Shown: positions 10,701-20,967 of the stretch, in pieces | Numbering within the stretch: position 1 is the stretch's first letter | Layout: each line of letters opens with the position of its first letter | DNA from: Vanrija pseudolonga | Lineage: Eukaryota; Basidiomycota; Tremellomycetes; Trichosporonales; Trichosporonaceae | NCBI RefSeq assembly: GCF_020906515.1 | Contig: NC_085851.1 | Coordinates: forward strand, 2,046,001-2,110,000 | DNA: 64,000 bases | Direction: 5' to 3' | Position numbers and translations under genes: made by a program | Notes under the pieces: generated by a model | What the model was told of the DNA's origin: nothing | The model's input: the letters and a program-made list of their open reading frames with translations, nothing else | Databases searched by the model: none

Positions 10701-12033
10701 TCACTCCGCCTTGGCCTTCTCCTTCTCCACCTTCTTCGACTTCTTCGACTTCTTGCCGCTCTTCTTGGGCCGGGGGGCAAAGTTCCAAATGGCACGCGCT
10801 TCAAAGATGACAATTGTGACAATCGCGCACACAACAATCGCGGCGTCCTCCTCGAGGTACGTGCCGAACCCGTAACGCCAGCCCTTCTTGGGGCCGATGA
10901 GCATGAGGAACAGCGTCGTGATGAAGAGCGGGATCCACGCGTCGACCGCCGTCCAGCCCCACGGACGCAGCTCGGCCGGGGTGGTCAACTTGACCTCTGG
11001 CGCGAACAGGTTGCCACCGGTAAAAGCGAACGCGGCGAAGGGAACGGCGAAGATGAAGGGCACAAGCAGGAGCGTGCTCGGCGTCGCGGGGAGGTTGAGC
11101 CACGAGCTGCCGGGGTACAGGATGGGCAGGGTCGTGAAGCGCGTGCAGAGGAGCACACGACCGATGGCGTCAGGCACGGCCGCAATGAGCTCGAGCGCGA
11201 GGGTGGGCTTCTCGGGGAGGAGCTTGATGAGCGGCGTGCGCGTGTTGACGAGGTGCATCACCGCCGCCACGATGGGGAAGGTGGGGTTGAGGAGCCATGG
11301 CGGGGTGACGCCGGTCGCGAGGGCTGTGGGGGGTTAGCGTCTGTCCGTAATCTCGGAGGATCGCCGGAGTGGCCGCGCAGAGGTGTGGAGGTGGATTGGT
11401 GGAGGTGGTGGAGGTGGGAAGTTTGTCGGCGCGAGGCCGAGTGCTTGCTTCGGCGCCGAGAGAAGGTGATGGGGGAAGGTCACGGCAGTGATGGCACTCA
11501 AGGTGCGCTTCCATTGCACCGGGCCACCGGGATAGCCAGGCCACGCCAGCGTCGCGTCAACTGGGCGTGGTGGCGGCACGCCGTTGCACACCGATCGCCC
11601 ACCACGGTGCGACGATGGTCGTTGCCTCCTTCCTTGCCTTCCTCGACGTGATGCAACACTCTGCCCACCCACCCACCCTGCTGCGCGAGCAAGATGTCGC
11701 CCGCCCACCCACCCCTACGCGCTGCGCGCGAGAAATGTATGCCACCACCCACCCCTCCGCCCGGCTGCCGCCTCCCCACTCACCGAGGAAGGTCTCCGCA
11801 CCGCACATCACCACCCAGATGCCGAACACTTCTTGCAGCGCCGATGCCCTTGGCTTTCCCTTGGTATCACTCGCTACCCAGTTGACGACCGACGACAACC
11901 TCATGAGACCGACGACATCGAGCGGGCCGATAGGGAGGTAGCTCGGGTGCACGGGCGAGAGGAGGGTGGGCACGTAGGCGTAGTATGCGCCGAGGGGCTT
12001 GACGTAGGCCGCGTACGCTGTCGTCGCTGCCAT
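10701..12033 (-). CDS. Conserved multi-pass membrane protein, possibly TRIC/YJR116W-like
   Basis: Two exons, 12033-11784 and 11323-10701, about 290 aa, separated by a 460-nt intron that is very long for this locus. The junction reads CGAETFLALATGVTPPWLLNP. Hydrophobic stretches cluster at residues about 10-30, 70-95, 125-145, 165-195, 205-225 and 245-265, with a lysine-rich cytosolic tail (KKSGKKSKKSKK) resembling an ER-retention tail. The pattern 'G.TPPWLLNPTFPIVAAVMHLV' reminds me of fungal TRIC-like proteins, but I cannot confirm this by eye. What is solid is a fungal-type integral membrane protein with a basic tail. Confidence 0.6.
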
Positions 12034-12885
12034 TGTTGTGTGATGGATGGAGTGAAGTAAAGTGAGATGTAGTAGAGTTTTTCTCTCAGTTTGGCGCCCT
12101 TGTGTTGGTTTGGCGCCGATGAACCGCCGGCAGCGGAGTGGAGACGGGGTCCGGTTACGCGGACCGATCGTCCGGGAGATTAGGATGGGGGAGTGTATTC
12201 AATTGGATGGGCGGCTGTGGGTTGATTAGGTTGGCGCGGTGCGTGGTGGTGGTTAGTGTAAGGGGTAGGAGGCGCTTGGCTGGTTGTGGCTTGGTGTCGG
12301 GGGAAGGCGAGGCACAATGGCAGTCACTCTTGGTTACAACTCTGTCATTTCAATGACATTGTTTACATGGCAATGCCACGCGCCACAATCACACACACAC
12401 CACCCCCCCCCCCCCCCGCTTCGGCGACGCGGACACCTCTCCACCGCTCGACCCCTCGGCGATGCGGCAAACACATTGCACATGCTCCGTTCCCTCGCCC
12501 GCATTCCTCACCAACATTGCTCTGTCTATTGGGCATATAGTGGCAGTCACGTGACTTTATCCGCTATTCCTGGTGGACGAGTTCGAAATGGAGTCGATGT
12601 TGTTCGAAATGATTACACAGGGTTAACGAGGCAGGCAGCGTAGCGGCGTCGGAACAGTCATCGGACTTGTCCTACGAAGATAATATTTCGGCGGCCCGTC
12701 CTCGCGTCCCCTCCACCAACACCACTCGCAGCCAGCCGACGTCTACTCAAATTGTTACAACCGCCCATCCGAGGACCCAACCCCGAACACCGCCAGGCAA
12801 CGCATCTCTACTTGCGTTTGCTTTAATACTACATCTCCTAGACGGCCGGCGTGCATAGACCCCATAGAGCACAACTACTGCAAAC
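12034..12885. promoter_or_regulatory. Divergent promoter region, membrane protein / dicarboxylate carrier
   Basis: An 850-bp spacer between two divergent starts. It holds a 15-C homopolymer at 12403-12417, a perfect 10-bp palindrome GTCACGTGAC at 12546-12555 (bHLH/Cbf1-type core), and two GTTCGAAAT words about 30 bp apart near 12580-12615. No gene is supported. Confidence 0.45.
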
Positions 12886-14600
12886 ATGTCCAAGGCAACA
12901 GATAAGAGAATACCGCAAAAATATCCATTCTGGTGAGTTGGGTCCTCTCGGCGCCGGACCAAAGCAGTCCAAGTGCCTTCGTCATCTCTGCTTCCTCGCT
13001 GCAACAATGCTGACGTCCCAGGCTCGGAGGTATGTTCATGACACGGCCCTCACTCGCTCGGCGCTGACCCAGACCCTCTGCTGCTCACTCGCCGCTTGCT
13101 ATCGCTCGCTCCCTCGCTCCCATCGCACCCCCACCTCCCACCCCACAGGCGTCGCTGCCTCCAGTGAGTACCCAGCCGCACGGACCCCGCGCCTGACGCT
13201 AACCCCACAGTGGCCGCATGCTGCACACATCCTCTCGACCTCATGCGAGTGTAAGTGTACCTCCCTCGGCTCCAGCTCACGCCCAGGCGTCTCCAGACCA
13301 CCCGGGGCGACGCGAGCCTGCTCAAGGGCGTAAAGGATGTGTATGCCAGCGGGGGCATTCGTGCCTTTTACACTGGCCTCACGGCTAGCATCTTCCGCCA
13401 GATGACCTACTCGCTTACAAGGCTCGGGGCGTACGATGTGATCAAGGCGCAGCTGTCCAACAATGGTGAGTGTGGGCGGGGTGAGGGCGAGGGCGGGAAA
13501 CGCGCGGGGGGGGGGGGGAGGAGGTGGACGGTTCGTGGAGTGGTGGTGCTTCTGGTCAGAGCTTTGCCAGACGGCCCAGCGACGACCGAGCATGGCGACG
13601 ACGCTGTGGCGTGCACGCAGCTCGCGCGACCACTGCCTGCCAAAGGCATCAACACCCCGCACCGGCACTCGGGTTTGAGCGAAAACTCGGACGCCCACAC
13701 CCGGATCGCGGATGACCGTGCCTTGCCGGATCTTGAGCCGGCGACGGGTGGCTTTGCGGTATCGCGGTATCTGCGGCCACCGGCGAGCAGCGAGCTGGGA
13801 GGAGCGCTGGCGTGCATGACACAACCGCCGAGCCGCGCTGACAGACCCCCGCAGGAACAAAGAAGCTCACCATGGGCGACCTGGTCATCGCCTCGGCCGG
13901 AGCTGGTGCGCTTGGCGGTCTGGCCGGTAACCCCGCCGACGTGATCCTCGTGCGCATGATCTCGGACCCGATCAAGCCCAAGGACAAGCAGTTCCACTAC
14001 CGCAATGCGTTCCACGGCGTCTACCGCATGGTCAAGGACGAGGGTGCCGCCAGTCTGTTCCGCGGTGTTGTCCCCAACACTGTGAGTGAGCGCTTGCGGG
14101 GTGTGTGCTAACCGCCGCCGCAGATCCGTGCCGTCCTCATGAACTCGTCGCAGCTCGTCTCGTACGACGTGTTCAAGGGGATGATCCTCCAGCACACGGA
14201 CATGAAGGACGGCATCCCCGTGCACTTTATCGCCTCGGCTCTGGCCGGTACCGTCGCGACGACGGTCTGCTCGCCCGCCGATGTGGTCAAGTCGCGCGTC
14301 ATGGCCCGCGAGGGTCCCGGAGGCCCGATGAAGGTGCTTACGAAGAGCTGGCAGAAGGAGGGACCAAGGTTCCTGTTCAAGGGCTGGCTTCCTGCTTGGA
14401 GTGAGTCGGAGTTGGAGTTGGCCCTGCCGGCGCCGTCGGCCGTCGGCCGGTCGGCGGTGGTCGGCGACTCCGCGGACCGATAACATGTGCATGTGCTGAC
14501 CTCGAACCCAGTCCGCCTAACGCCGAATACCATTTTCATGTTTGTCTTCCTCGAGCAGCTGCGCCACGTCGTCGACCGCGTGCGCGAGCAGGTGCAGTAG
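12886..14600 (+). CDS. DIC1: Mitochondrial dicarboxylate carrier
   Basis: Eight coding exons: 12886-12932, 13022-13029, 13149-13163, 13211-13250, 13287-13465, 13855-14081, 14124-14400 and 14512-14600, about 293 aa. It is a mitochondrial carrier (SLC25) exchanging malate or succinate for phosphate across the inner membrane. Three carrier repeats show HPLDLMRVRLQ, NPADVILVRMI and SPADVVKSRVM; the second is characteristic of the dicarboxylate subgroup. The spliced start reads YPFWLGGVAASMAACCTHPLD, a perfect first helix, which can be obtained only by using exons of 8 and 15 nt. The 389-nt fifth intron is unusually long and contains a 13-G run (13506-13518). Confidence 0.93.
13022..13029 (+). other. 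DIC1: 8-nt micro-exon of DIC1
   Basis: GCTCGGAG is flanked by a cccag acceptor and a gtatgt donor. It supplies the bases for W-L-G-G between exon 1 (ending TG) and exon 3 (starting GC). Skipping it shifts the frame and loses the conserved first carrier helix. Confidence 0.8.
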
Positions 14601-15914
14601 GCGCGAGCGCGCGAGGCGGTCGGCAGTACACTACCCCCATCATACCCATATCCCATACCATCCCATCCCAGCACACCACATCTACGCATAAAGCTAAAAG
14701 ATGATAGACAGCACCGAGACGCTGTAGTCTAGAGATCCACCCATGTACGATCCTGCAGTTGGCTAAGCGCAGCCGAGGGGCCCGAGGCTTGGGCGGGCGG
14801 GGGGGCGAAGCGGTCGGCTGTGTGGCGGCGGGGTTGGGGGCGCGCCGAATGCCGCTCGCGCCGGTGGTGGTGGTGGTGGTGCCAAGCGCCCTGCCGTGCG
14901 TCAGCAACCAAGTGTCGATGCGCCGAAGCTTGCGGGATGGCGCTGCAACTCCGCGACCATCAGCAACATGACCAGACCAGCTGCTCTGGCACATGTCAAC
15001 AAGTGCACTTCACGCGCGCGCGCCCTGATATCGTCATGATATCAAGATAGCAGGCTAGCCAGGGTGTGATCAGATCAGCGCCATCACATACCGCAACCTC
15101 GGACTCCGCGGTGTCGGATCAGTAGTGTCCTCTCGCTCCTCGCAAATCTGCCTCGGCGCAGCAAGCTGTGCATGTCGACCACGTGTAGAGGCCGGCAGGG
15201 CTGGACGTATCGCCGCATGACTGACTGCGTGGGGCGCAGGCTCGATGTACGATAGCACAAACCAGCGTAGCACAGTTGGCCAGCCAGGCCTGCACATGTC
15301 CTCGCTGGCGCTGCGACAACCACCACTCGATTGAGCATAGTGCTTGCTTGCTGCTGCGCACTGGCCAGCGCACACGAGTGGTGGTCAGTGACGGTTAGTA
15401 CTTTGCAGCCCACGGCCTCCCCGCTCCGTGCACGGGCTGGGGAGGAGTCGCCCACCGAGGCGGCATGGTTGTCTCAGCCTGCTTCCGCGTCGTTGCTCGG
15501 CCTCGTCGTAAATTGTCTCGTGGACATGGCTTGTCTCACCTGTCGTCGCGTCGTCGTCGTGCAGCAAGCTGCATGCCCACCAACCACCTCGTACGCGTTG
15601 TCAACAAGGCAGCAAGCTTGACTCACCAAATGTTGCCAAGCGCGGATTGAGCTCTAGGCACGCACCCAGCAGTGAGCGGGACCAAATAACCGCAGGCACC
15701 TTGAGCCAGCCGCGCCGCGGCCCGCAGTAACGCCAGCACCAAGTTGCCACGGCGACGACAGACGGCGACGAGTTTCACAACACGCTATCTGCACTACCGA
15801 CCGCCACCTGTCTGTCTGTTTGTCCTTGCTCCTGCTCCTCCTCTCGCACAACTCAAGGCAACGGCTCGCGTCGACGCACGCCGCCCGCCGCTCGCCACCA
15901 CAACCACGACAACA
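14601..15914. other. 1.3-kb intergenic spacer DIC1 / ERD1-like
   Basis: Tandem spacer, both neighbours on plus. Around 15030-15050 there is an inverted repeat TGATATC-N4-5-GATATCA. The several 60-120-codon open frames on both strands overlap each other, lack start context and splice sites, and resemble nothing. I treat the spacer as non-coding, holding the ERD1-like promoter toward 15915. Confidence 0.5.
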
Positions 15915-17580
15915 ATGGACATTGACACCCCCCCCGACCTGCTTCCCCCAGAGGCAATCACACCGCTTGAGCTGCCAGAGTTCAGCGCCGGCTTTCCGCT
16001 GCCCTTCCGCGTGCTCTTCCTCGTCGGGCTCGCGCTGCTATTGTGGGCAGTGAACCTGCACGTGCTGCACCTGCTCGGGCTGGACAGCAGTTGGATCCTC
16101 GATATCCGGGACTCGGACGACACGGGCGACTTGACCTCCCCGCCCGTGGACGGCGGCGTCGACGCGAACGAGATCGACCTCGCGCTCGACACGCTCTCCC
16201 TCCCCCCTGCTAGTGCCGCAGCGCACATCGCGCCGCATGTCCGCCACGCGCTCGACAGCCCGCGCGCAAACACGCCCCCGCCAGCCGCCGGCCGCCGGCC
16301 AAGCGCGAAGCTGTACGGACCGGTATACCGCCTCTTCCTCGCCTACGCGGCGTGGTGTCTTGCCGGCTGGGGCGTGTTCCGCTGGATCACGGGCGACAAG
16401 ACGGACAAGATGGAGGCGTGGCGCGGCCTCGTTGGCTTCATCGCGCTCGCGCCGCTCGCGGCTGCGTTGTTGCCGTGGCGCGGGATCGCTCACCGCGAGC
16501 GCAGGGCATTCCGCAAGAGTATCCACCGCATCCTCGTCCCCCCGCCCAACGCGCCAATCTTCTTCGCGGACGTGATCCTCGCTGATATCCTCACGTCCTT
16601 CGCCAAGGTGCTCGGCGATCTCTACGTTTCCGCCAGCCAGATCATCTTTGGCGGTATCACGCACGGAAGGGTCGCGCCGCATGGCGTGTCCAAGTGGATC
16701 ACGCTAGCGATGGTTGGGTAAGTGGTGTGGTGTGATAGTTGGGTCCAGTCGAGCTGACACCTCCCCCAGCCTCCCATACCTCCTCCGATTCCGCCAGTGC
16801 ATGCTTGAGTTCTACCACTCTGGCTGGCAGTCCAAGCGGCCGTTCGCCAACGCGCTGAAGTACGCCTCTGCCTTCCCCGTCATCCTGTTGTCCGCAGCCC
16901 AGAAGGACGTCGTAAGGGAGGTCGCCGAGGCCAAGGGCGTCACCCCCGCCGAGCTCAACACGGCGCCAACAAGATGGTTTGGCGAGCACCCCGTCTTCCG
17001 GCTCTGGCTTCTCGCCGTCGTCGTAAACTCCATGTTCTCGTTCTACTGGGACGTCGAGATGGACTGGGGACTGTCGCTGTGCGAGCTGGAAACCTGGCTC
17101 CCATCGCAGGCCGACAGCTCGTCTGGCCACCTCACACCCAACGCGCGCAGCCCGTCGCCGCCAAGAGGCATCTTTGCGCGCATCCGCCGCACGCTGGGCC
17201 GCGACACGCACCAGCGCAGCCCACACCCAGCGCACCACAGCCTCAACGACGTGTCGCCCTCGACAAAACCGGCCCTCTGGGGCCTCCGCCAGACATTACT
17301 CCTCCCTGACCCCATCGTGTACTACCTCTTCGCCCTGCTCGACCTCGTGCTCCGCTTCACGTGGAGCCTCGACCTCTCGACCCACCTGCACACCATCAGC
17401 AAGATCGAGTCGGGCGTCTTCTTCATGGAAGCGCTCGAGCTCGTCCGCCGCTGGATGTGGGTGTTTATTCGCGTCGAGTGGGAGGCGGTCAAGATGGGCG
17501 AGCTGGCTCGTTTCCGTACCGGAAGGGAACGCACCGCCGTGCTCTGGGCCGACAAGAGCGGAGACGACGACGACAACTAG
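15915..17580 (+). CDS. ERD1: ERD1-like EXS-domain membrane protein
   Basis: Exons 15915-16717 and 16770-17580, about 537 aa. N-terminal hydrophobic segments (FRVLFLVGLALLLWAVNLHVL and others) lead into an EXS domain. That domain shows ADVILADILTSFAKVLGDLY, LPYLLRFRQCMLEFY, ANALKYASAFPVI, NSMFSFYWDVEMDWGL, and a C-terminal RRWMWVFIRVEWE. These are the standard EXS motifs shared by ERD1, SYG1 and XPR1. There is no N-terminal SPX domain, which points to ERD1. ERD1 sits in the Golgi and is needed for retention of ER residents and recycling of glycosyltransferases and phosphate. A Ser/Pro-rich loop of about 70 residues interrupts the EXS domain near residues 380-450. The start has good context and precedes the first hydrophobic segment. 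Confidence 0.85.
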
Positions 17581-17774
17581 ACCACATGGACACTGGCTTT
17601 GACAGCCCCCCTCTGTAGACGACCGCAGACGACAGCATTATAGAGTAGTATTATCAATGGCATTTGTGACGGATATGTGGGCGCAGCGTGGGCGTGCGCC
17701 GTGCAATGTTGCAGTGTTGTACAGTGGGCAAGGTTGTGCGTCTTGCCTGCCTTCCTTGTCTTTCTTCAGGGCAT

Positions 17775-18079
17775 CTACCACTTCCTTCCGATGGCTTTCT
17801 GGCGGGTCAGCCTCGCGACGAAGCGTGCACCCACCTGGACACAGTCCTTGAACGCCCTAAACTCTTCCGCGCACATGTCCTTGCTGACATCCTGGTACGA
17901 GCGGCCGATGCACTGGCCGTACGCGAGGGACTGGGGAGTGTGAGTGGGGGAAGGAGTTGCCGCTGCCGGTGGCCCGCCAGCACGCCGCGGGGCGAGGGCT
18001 AACCCACCTGCGTCGCGCACGACTGTGACGCCTTGGCGAGCGTCTTGAGCGGCGCCTTGTCCTTGAAGCGGGGTGGCAT
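17775..18079 (-). CDS. NDUFAF8-like twin CX9C complex I assembly factor
   Basis: Exons 18079-18008, 17930-17835 and 17798-17775 give a 63-aa protein, MPPRFKDKAPLKTL to KAIGRKW. It has two CX9C motifs, SC-ATQSLAYGQ-C and MC-AEEFRAFKD-C, the coiled-coil-helix pair imported by the Mia40 disulfide relay. Length, motif spacing and the 'LAYG.C...SKD.CA.EF.A...C' pattern match NDUFAF8, a partner of NDUFAF5 in complex I assembly. Its presence implies a proton-pumping complex I, unlike Saccharomyces. It is convergent with the ERD1-like gene, with 194 bp between stops. Each exon alone is too short to stand out; the reading frame joins cleanly at three sites. Confidence 0.82.
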
Positions 18080-18482
18080 GGGTGCGGGTGGAGGATGTGG
18101 TTGTGACTGCAGACGGTCATCGCAGTCATTGTTCTCCTTGTCCGACTTCTGGCCGTCACTGTGGTCACCACCACGTGGCTTTGCTCCCGCTCCACACCAA
18201 GCTCGATCACAATGTCAAATTGCTCCCGCCTCCCACGCTGGCCGATTCCAGCCCTCTAGCCCTCTGGTGTCTGTGCGCTCTTTTGGTGTGCGTTTCAGGG
18301 TCCACTCGTCGTGTTTGACACATGGTGGTCGCCACTTGTAAATGACTCCGCTCTCGTCGGTCGTCTCGCCGCCCACCGCCGCCTCGGCACAACACACCAC
18401 CTCGACAGACCCTACGACGACGACAACAACACACGACCACCCACTCACTCACCCACCACCATCACAGGGGACAACCAGCACC
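18080..18482. promoter_or_regulatory. Divergent promoter NDUFAF8-like / NGG1
   Basis: A 403-bp spacer between divergent starts. An in-frame ATG at 18342 could extend NGG1 by 47 residues, but the ATG at 18483 has the better context (caccATGGC). I see no clear TATA box or repeat. Confidence 0.4.
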
Positions 18483-20353
18483 ATGGCTCCCCGCGCACCC
18501 ACCCTCCTCTCGCTCATGTCCTCGACAGGCACGTACCCGCCCGTGCCCAACACCGAGGACCTCGAGTCGCTGCGGTCGGCGCTCGAAGCGCAGTCCAGTT
18601 CCACCGCGACGCGGATAGCGTCCTTCCCTGCCCCCTCGAACGGCACCAACATGTCCAAGAAGACGGCGCCGGCGGGCAAGAGCGCCGCTGCGTTCCGCGA
18701 GGAGGCGAAGCAGAACAAGAAGGACGGCAAGAAGCGCAAGGAGCGCGAGGAGACGGACGAGAGGGAGCGCGCGGCGCTCGCGGCCAACCAGAGAGCCGGG
18801 GCCGCCCTCGAGGCCGTGGAGAGGCGAAGAGTCGACCCCGAGGTCAAGGTCAAGAATGAGAGAGGTGGGTTAAACGTCGCGCAGGGAGGAAAGATAGCTC
18901 ACGCGCGCCCAGCGGCGTCCCCCGCCCCGTCGAATGCGTCGTCGGCCAGCTTCCGGCCCGGCGGCCCTCAGGCGACCTACGGCGGCATTCAGAAGCGCAA
19001 GAAGGCCAAGCGGGTGTTGGATTCCGACGACGAGGGTGGGTGGAAAGCACTCCGCGCTCGCTAACCCGCGCAGCAGCACATTCGACACCACCGCCCCACC
19101 AGGCGTCGACATCTGGCCTCAAGCTCAAGCTCGCGCCTGGAGTACACAACAAGTCGCGCCCGCAGCCGGTTGACCCCAGCCCTACGCCATCGTCGACAGC
19201 ATCAGCGCCGCTACCTGGAGGGCATATCGACTGGACACTGCCGGCACCACCGCAGCGCGCACTAGTGCCCCCACGACCAGAGGTGCAGAAGCCGCTGCCC
19301 GCCGGCCCGAAGCGCCAGAGCGAGGTGGACGAGGACTACAGCGACAAGAAGGCGCCAAGCCAGATCGCCATGGCGACGTTCTGGCAGAACGTCGAGCCGT
19401 ACATCCGCGACATTCGAGAGGACGACCTCGCAATGCTCAACTTCAAGGCCGACACACCAGACTCGTACCTCATCCCGCAGCGGGGACGGCACTACACCGA
19501 AATATGGGACGAGGAGGATGCCTTGCCGCCGGGAACGACACCGCGGTTCCCGGTGCCCAATTTACGCCAAGCGGCCAACGGCACACACCAGCCCCCGCTG
19601 GTACACTGCGTCCCGACAGAGATCCGCGACGCCAACCTGCTCGAGGAGAACAAGGGGCTTGGGTCGATGACGGAGCGTGTGGTTGCGGCGGTTATTGGCG
19701 GAGACGATATTGCGGCTGCGGCCAAGGAGGCGGCAGACAAGAAGCCAGAGCCGGAGGGCGAGCCTGTAAACGCGACGCGCGTCGACGTCGTCGACCTCGA
19801 AGACCGCGTCAAGAAGGAGCTCCGTTCGGTCATGCTCCTTGGCGAGCATGAGGAGTTTGATGCGGCAAACCGTGACGACGACGAGGTCACCTCTGCGCTC
19901 AGACAGTGCCAGCGGCTACTGCTCCAACAAACCGCGATCAACGAGGCGCGCAAGACGCGCTTGGGGAAGATTGCAAAGGACCGCCTCGCATATGGCGAGT
20001 ACCAGGGTGTGCTCGAGGAGACGGAAAAGCAAATCGAGGCCTTGTGGGCCAAGCGCATCAAGAAACACGGCTCGGGCGGTAAAAAGACACTGCAGAATGG
20101 TGTCATTTCCGGCAACGGTCGACCTGCAGTTCCCGACTCGCTCAAGCGGCTATTGAGTGTCCGCAACAGATGGATCGACACGGTCGGCCGCACGATGCAC
20201 GAGCGCCCGGATGGTGAAGTTTCCGGGTTGCCGTCCAAGAGCATCTACGAGGGCATTGTCGACGAAAACGAGGACGGCGACGTCAAAACTGTCGACGAGG
20301 CCATGGAGGTGGACGAGGCGGATGAGGACGAGGTTGACGGCACGGCCGTCTGA
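18483..20353 (+). CDS. NGG1: SAGA complex adaptor ADA3/NGG1
   Basis: Exons 18483-18864, 18913-19035 and 19074-20353, about 594 aa. ADA3 bridges GCN5-ADA2 to the rest of SAGA and boosts histone acetylation. The N-terminal third is disordered and charged (lysine/glutamate-rich repeats). The middle has FWQNVEPYIRDIREDDLAML and YTEIWDEED. The C-terminal ADA3 helical domain runs from LRQCQRLLLQQTAINEARKTRL through AYGEYQGVLEETEKQIEALWAKR, which is diagnostic. The tail is acidic. Intron 1 (48 nt) is stop-free and a multiple of three, so splicing there is probable rather than certain. The second acceptor offers CAG/CAG three bases apart, giving a one-residue choice. Confidence 0.88.
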
Positions 20354-20967
20354 GTGCGGCGTGTGTGTGTGTTTACTGGATTCACAGGCGACAGTTGTCG
20401 CCGCCCGGTCTTCAGTGTTCCGGCGCACGTGGAGAAGAAACAGGGTCGGAGCGACGTCACGCACGAGCGCACGAGGACGCGGGGTAGCTGCTGCGGCATG
20501 AGGCTGCGGCCCATGTTGTTGTTTGCATATGATGGGGGGGGGGGGGGCGGTGGTGTGCATGGGGCGGGGCAGAGTTGCCCAGGAGAGCCCAGGAGCCAGC
20601 AGCCAGCCAGTAGATGCCCGTCTCGTAGAGTTATTTTTTTTTAAATCCCCAGGGTTGTAGCAGCCGCAGAGGCAGGAGACGCATGTATCAAGGGGACAAG
20701 TGAAATGAAGGGTTATCTCGACCGACCAGTGGGTGATGGGTGATAGTCGGGGTGCGTCGTGGATTGCGATTGGCTCGATTCAAGCCAAATACCGCCGGCA
20801 AAGTTGAGTGCGTCACAAAAGTCGGAGCAACGGCGAGGTGCCTTCGTGTTCCAACGCCACGGACCCCATCGCACCTGCCTGCCTCCCTCGACGCCTCCTC
20901 GACGTGCTTGGCACAGCAGCACCCCCACCCCCAACTCCCTCTCTCTCTTCCACACCATCGCCAACTA
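20354..20967. other. Intergenic: NGG1 3' flank and PFK promoter
   Basis: About 610 bp. A 14-G homopolymer lies at 20534-20547. A pyrimidine-rich stretch at 20915-20965 precedes the PFK start, a common promoter feature here. No gene is supported. Confidence 0.5.

Noticed and set aside
13407-14492. 361-codon minus frame over DIC1
   Set aside because: Overlaps the carrier exons in antisense and crosses a real intron; no family pattern.
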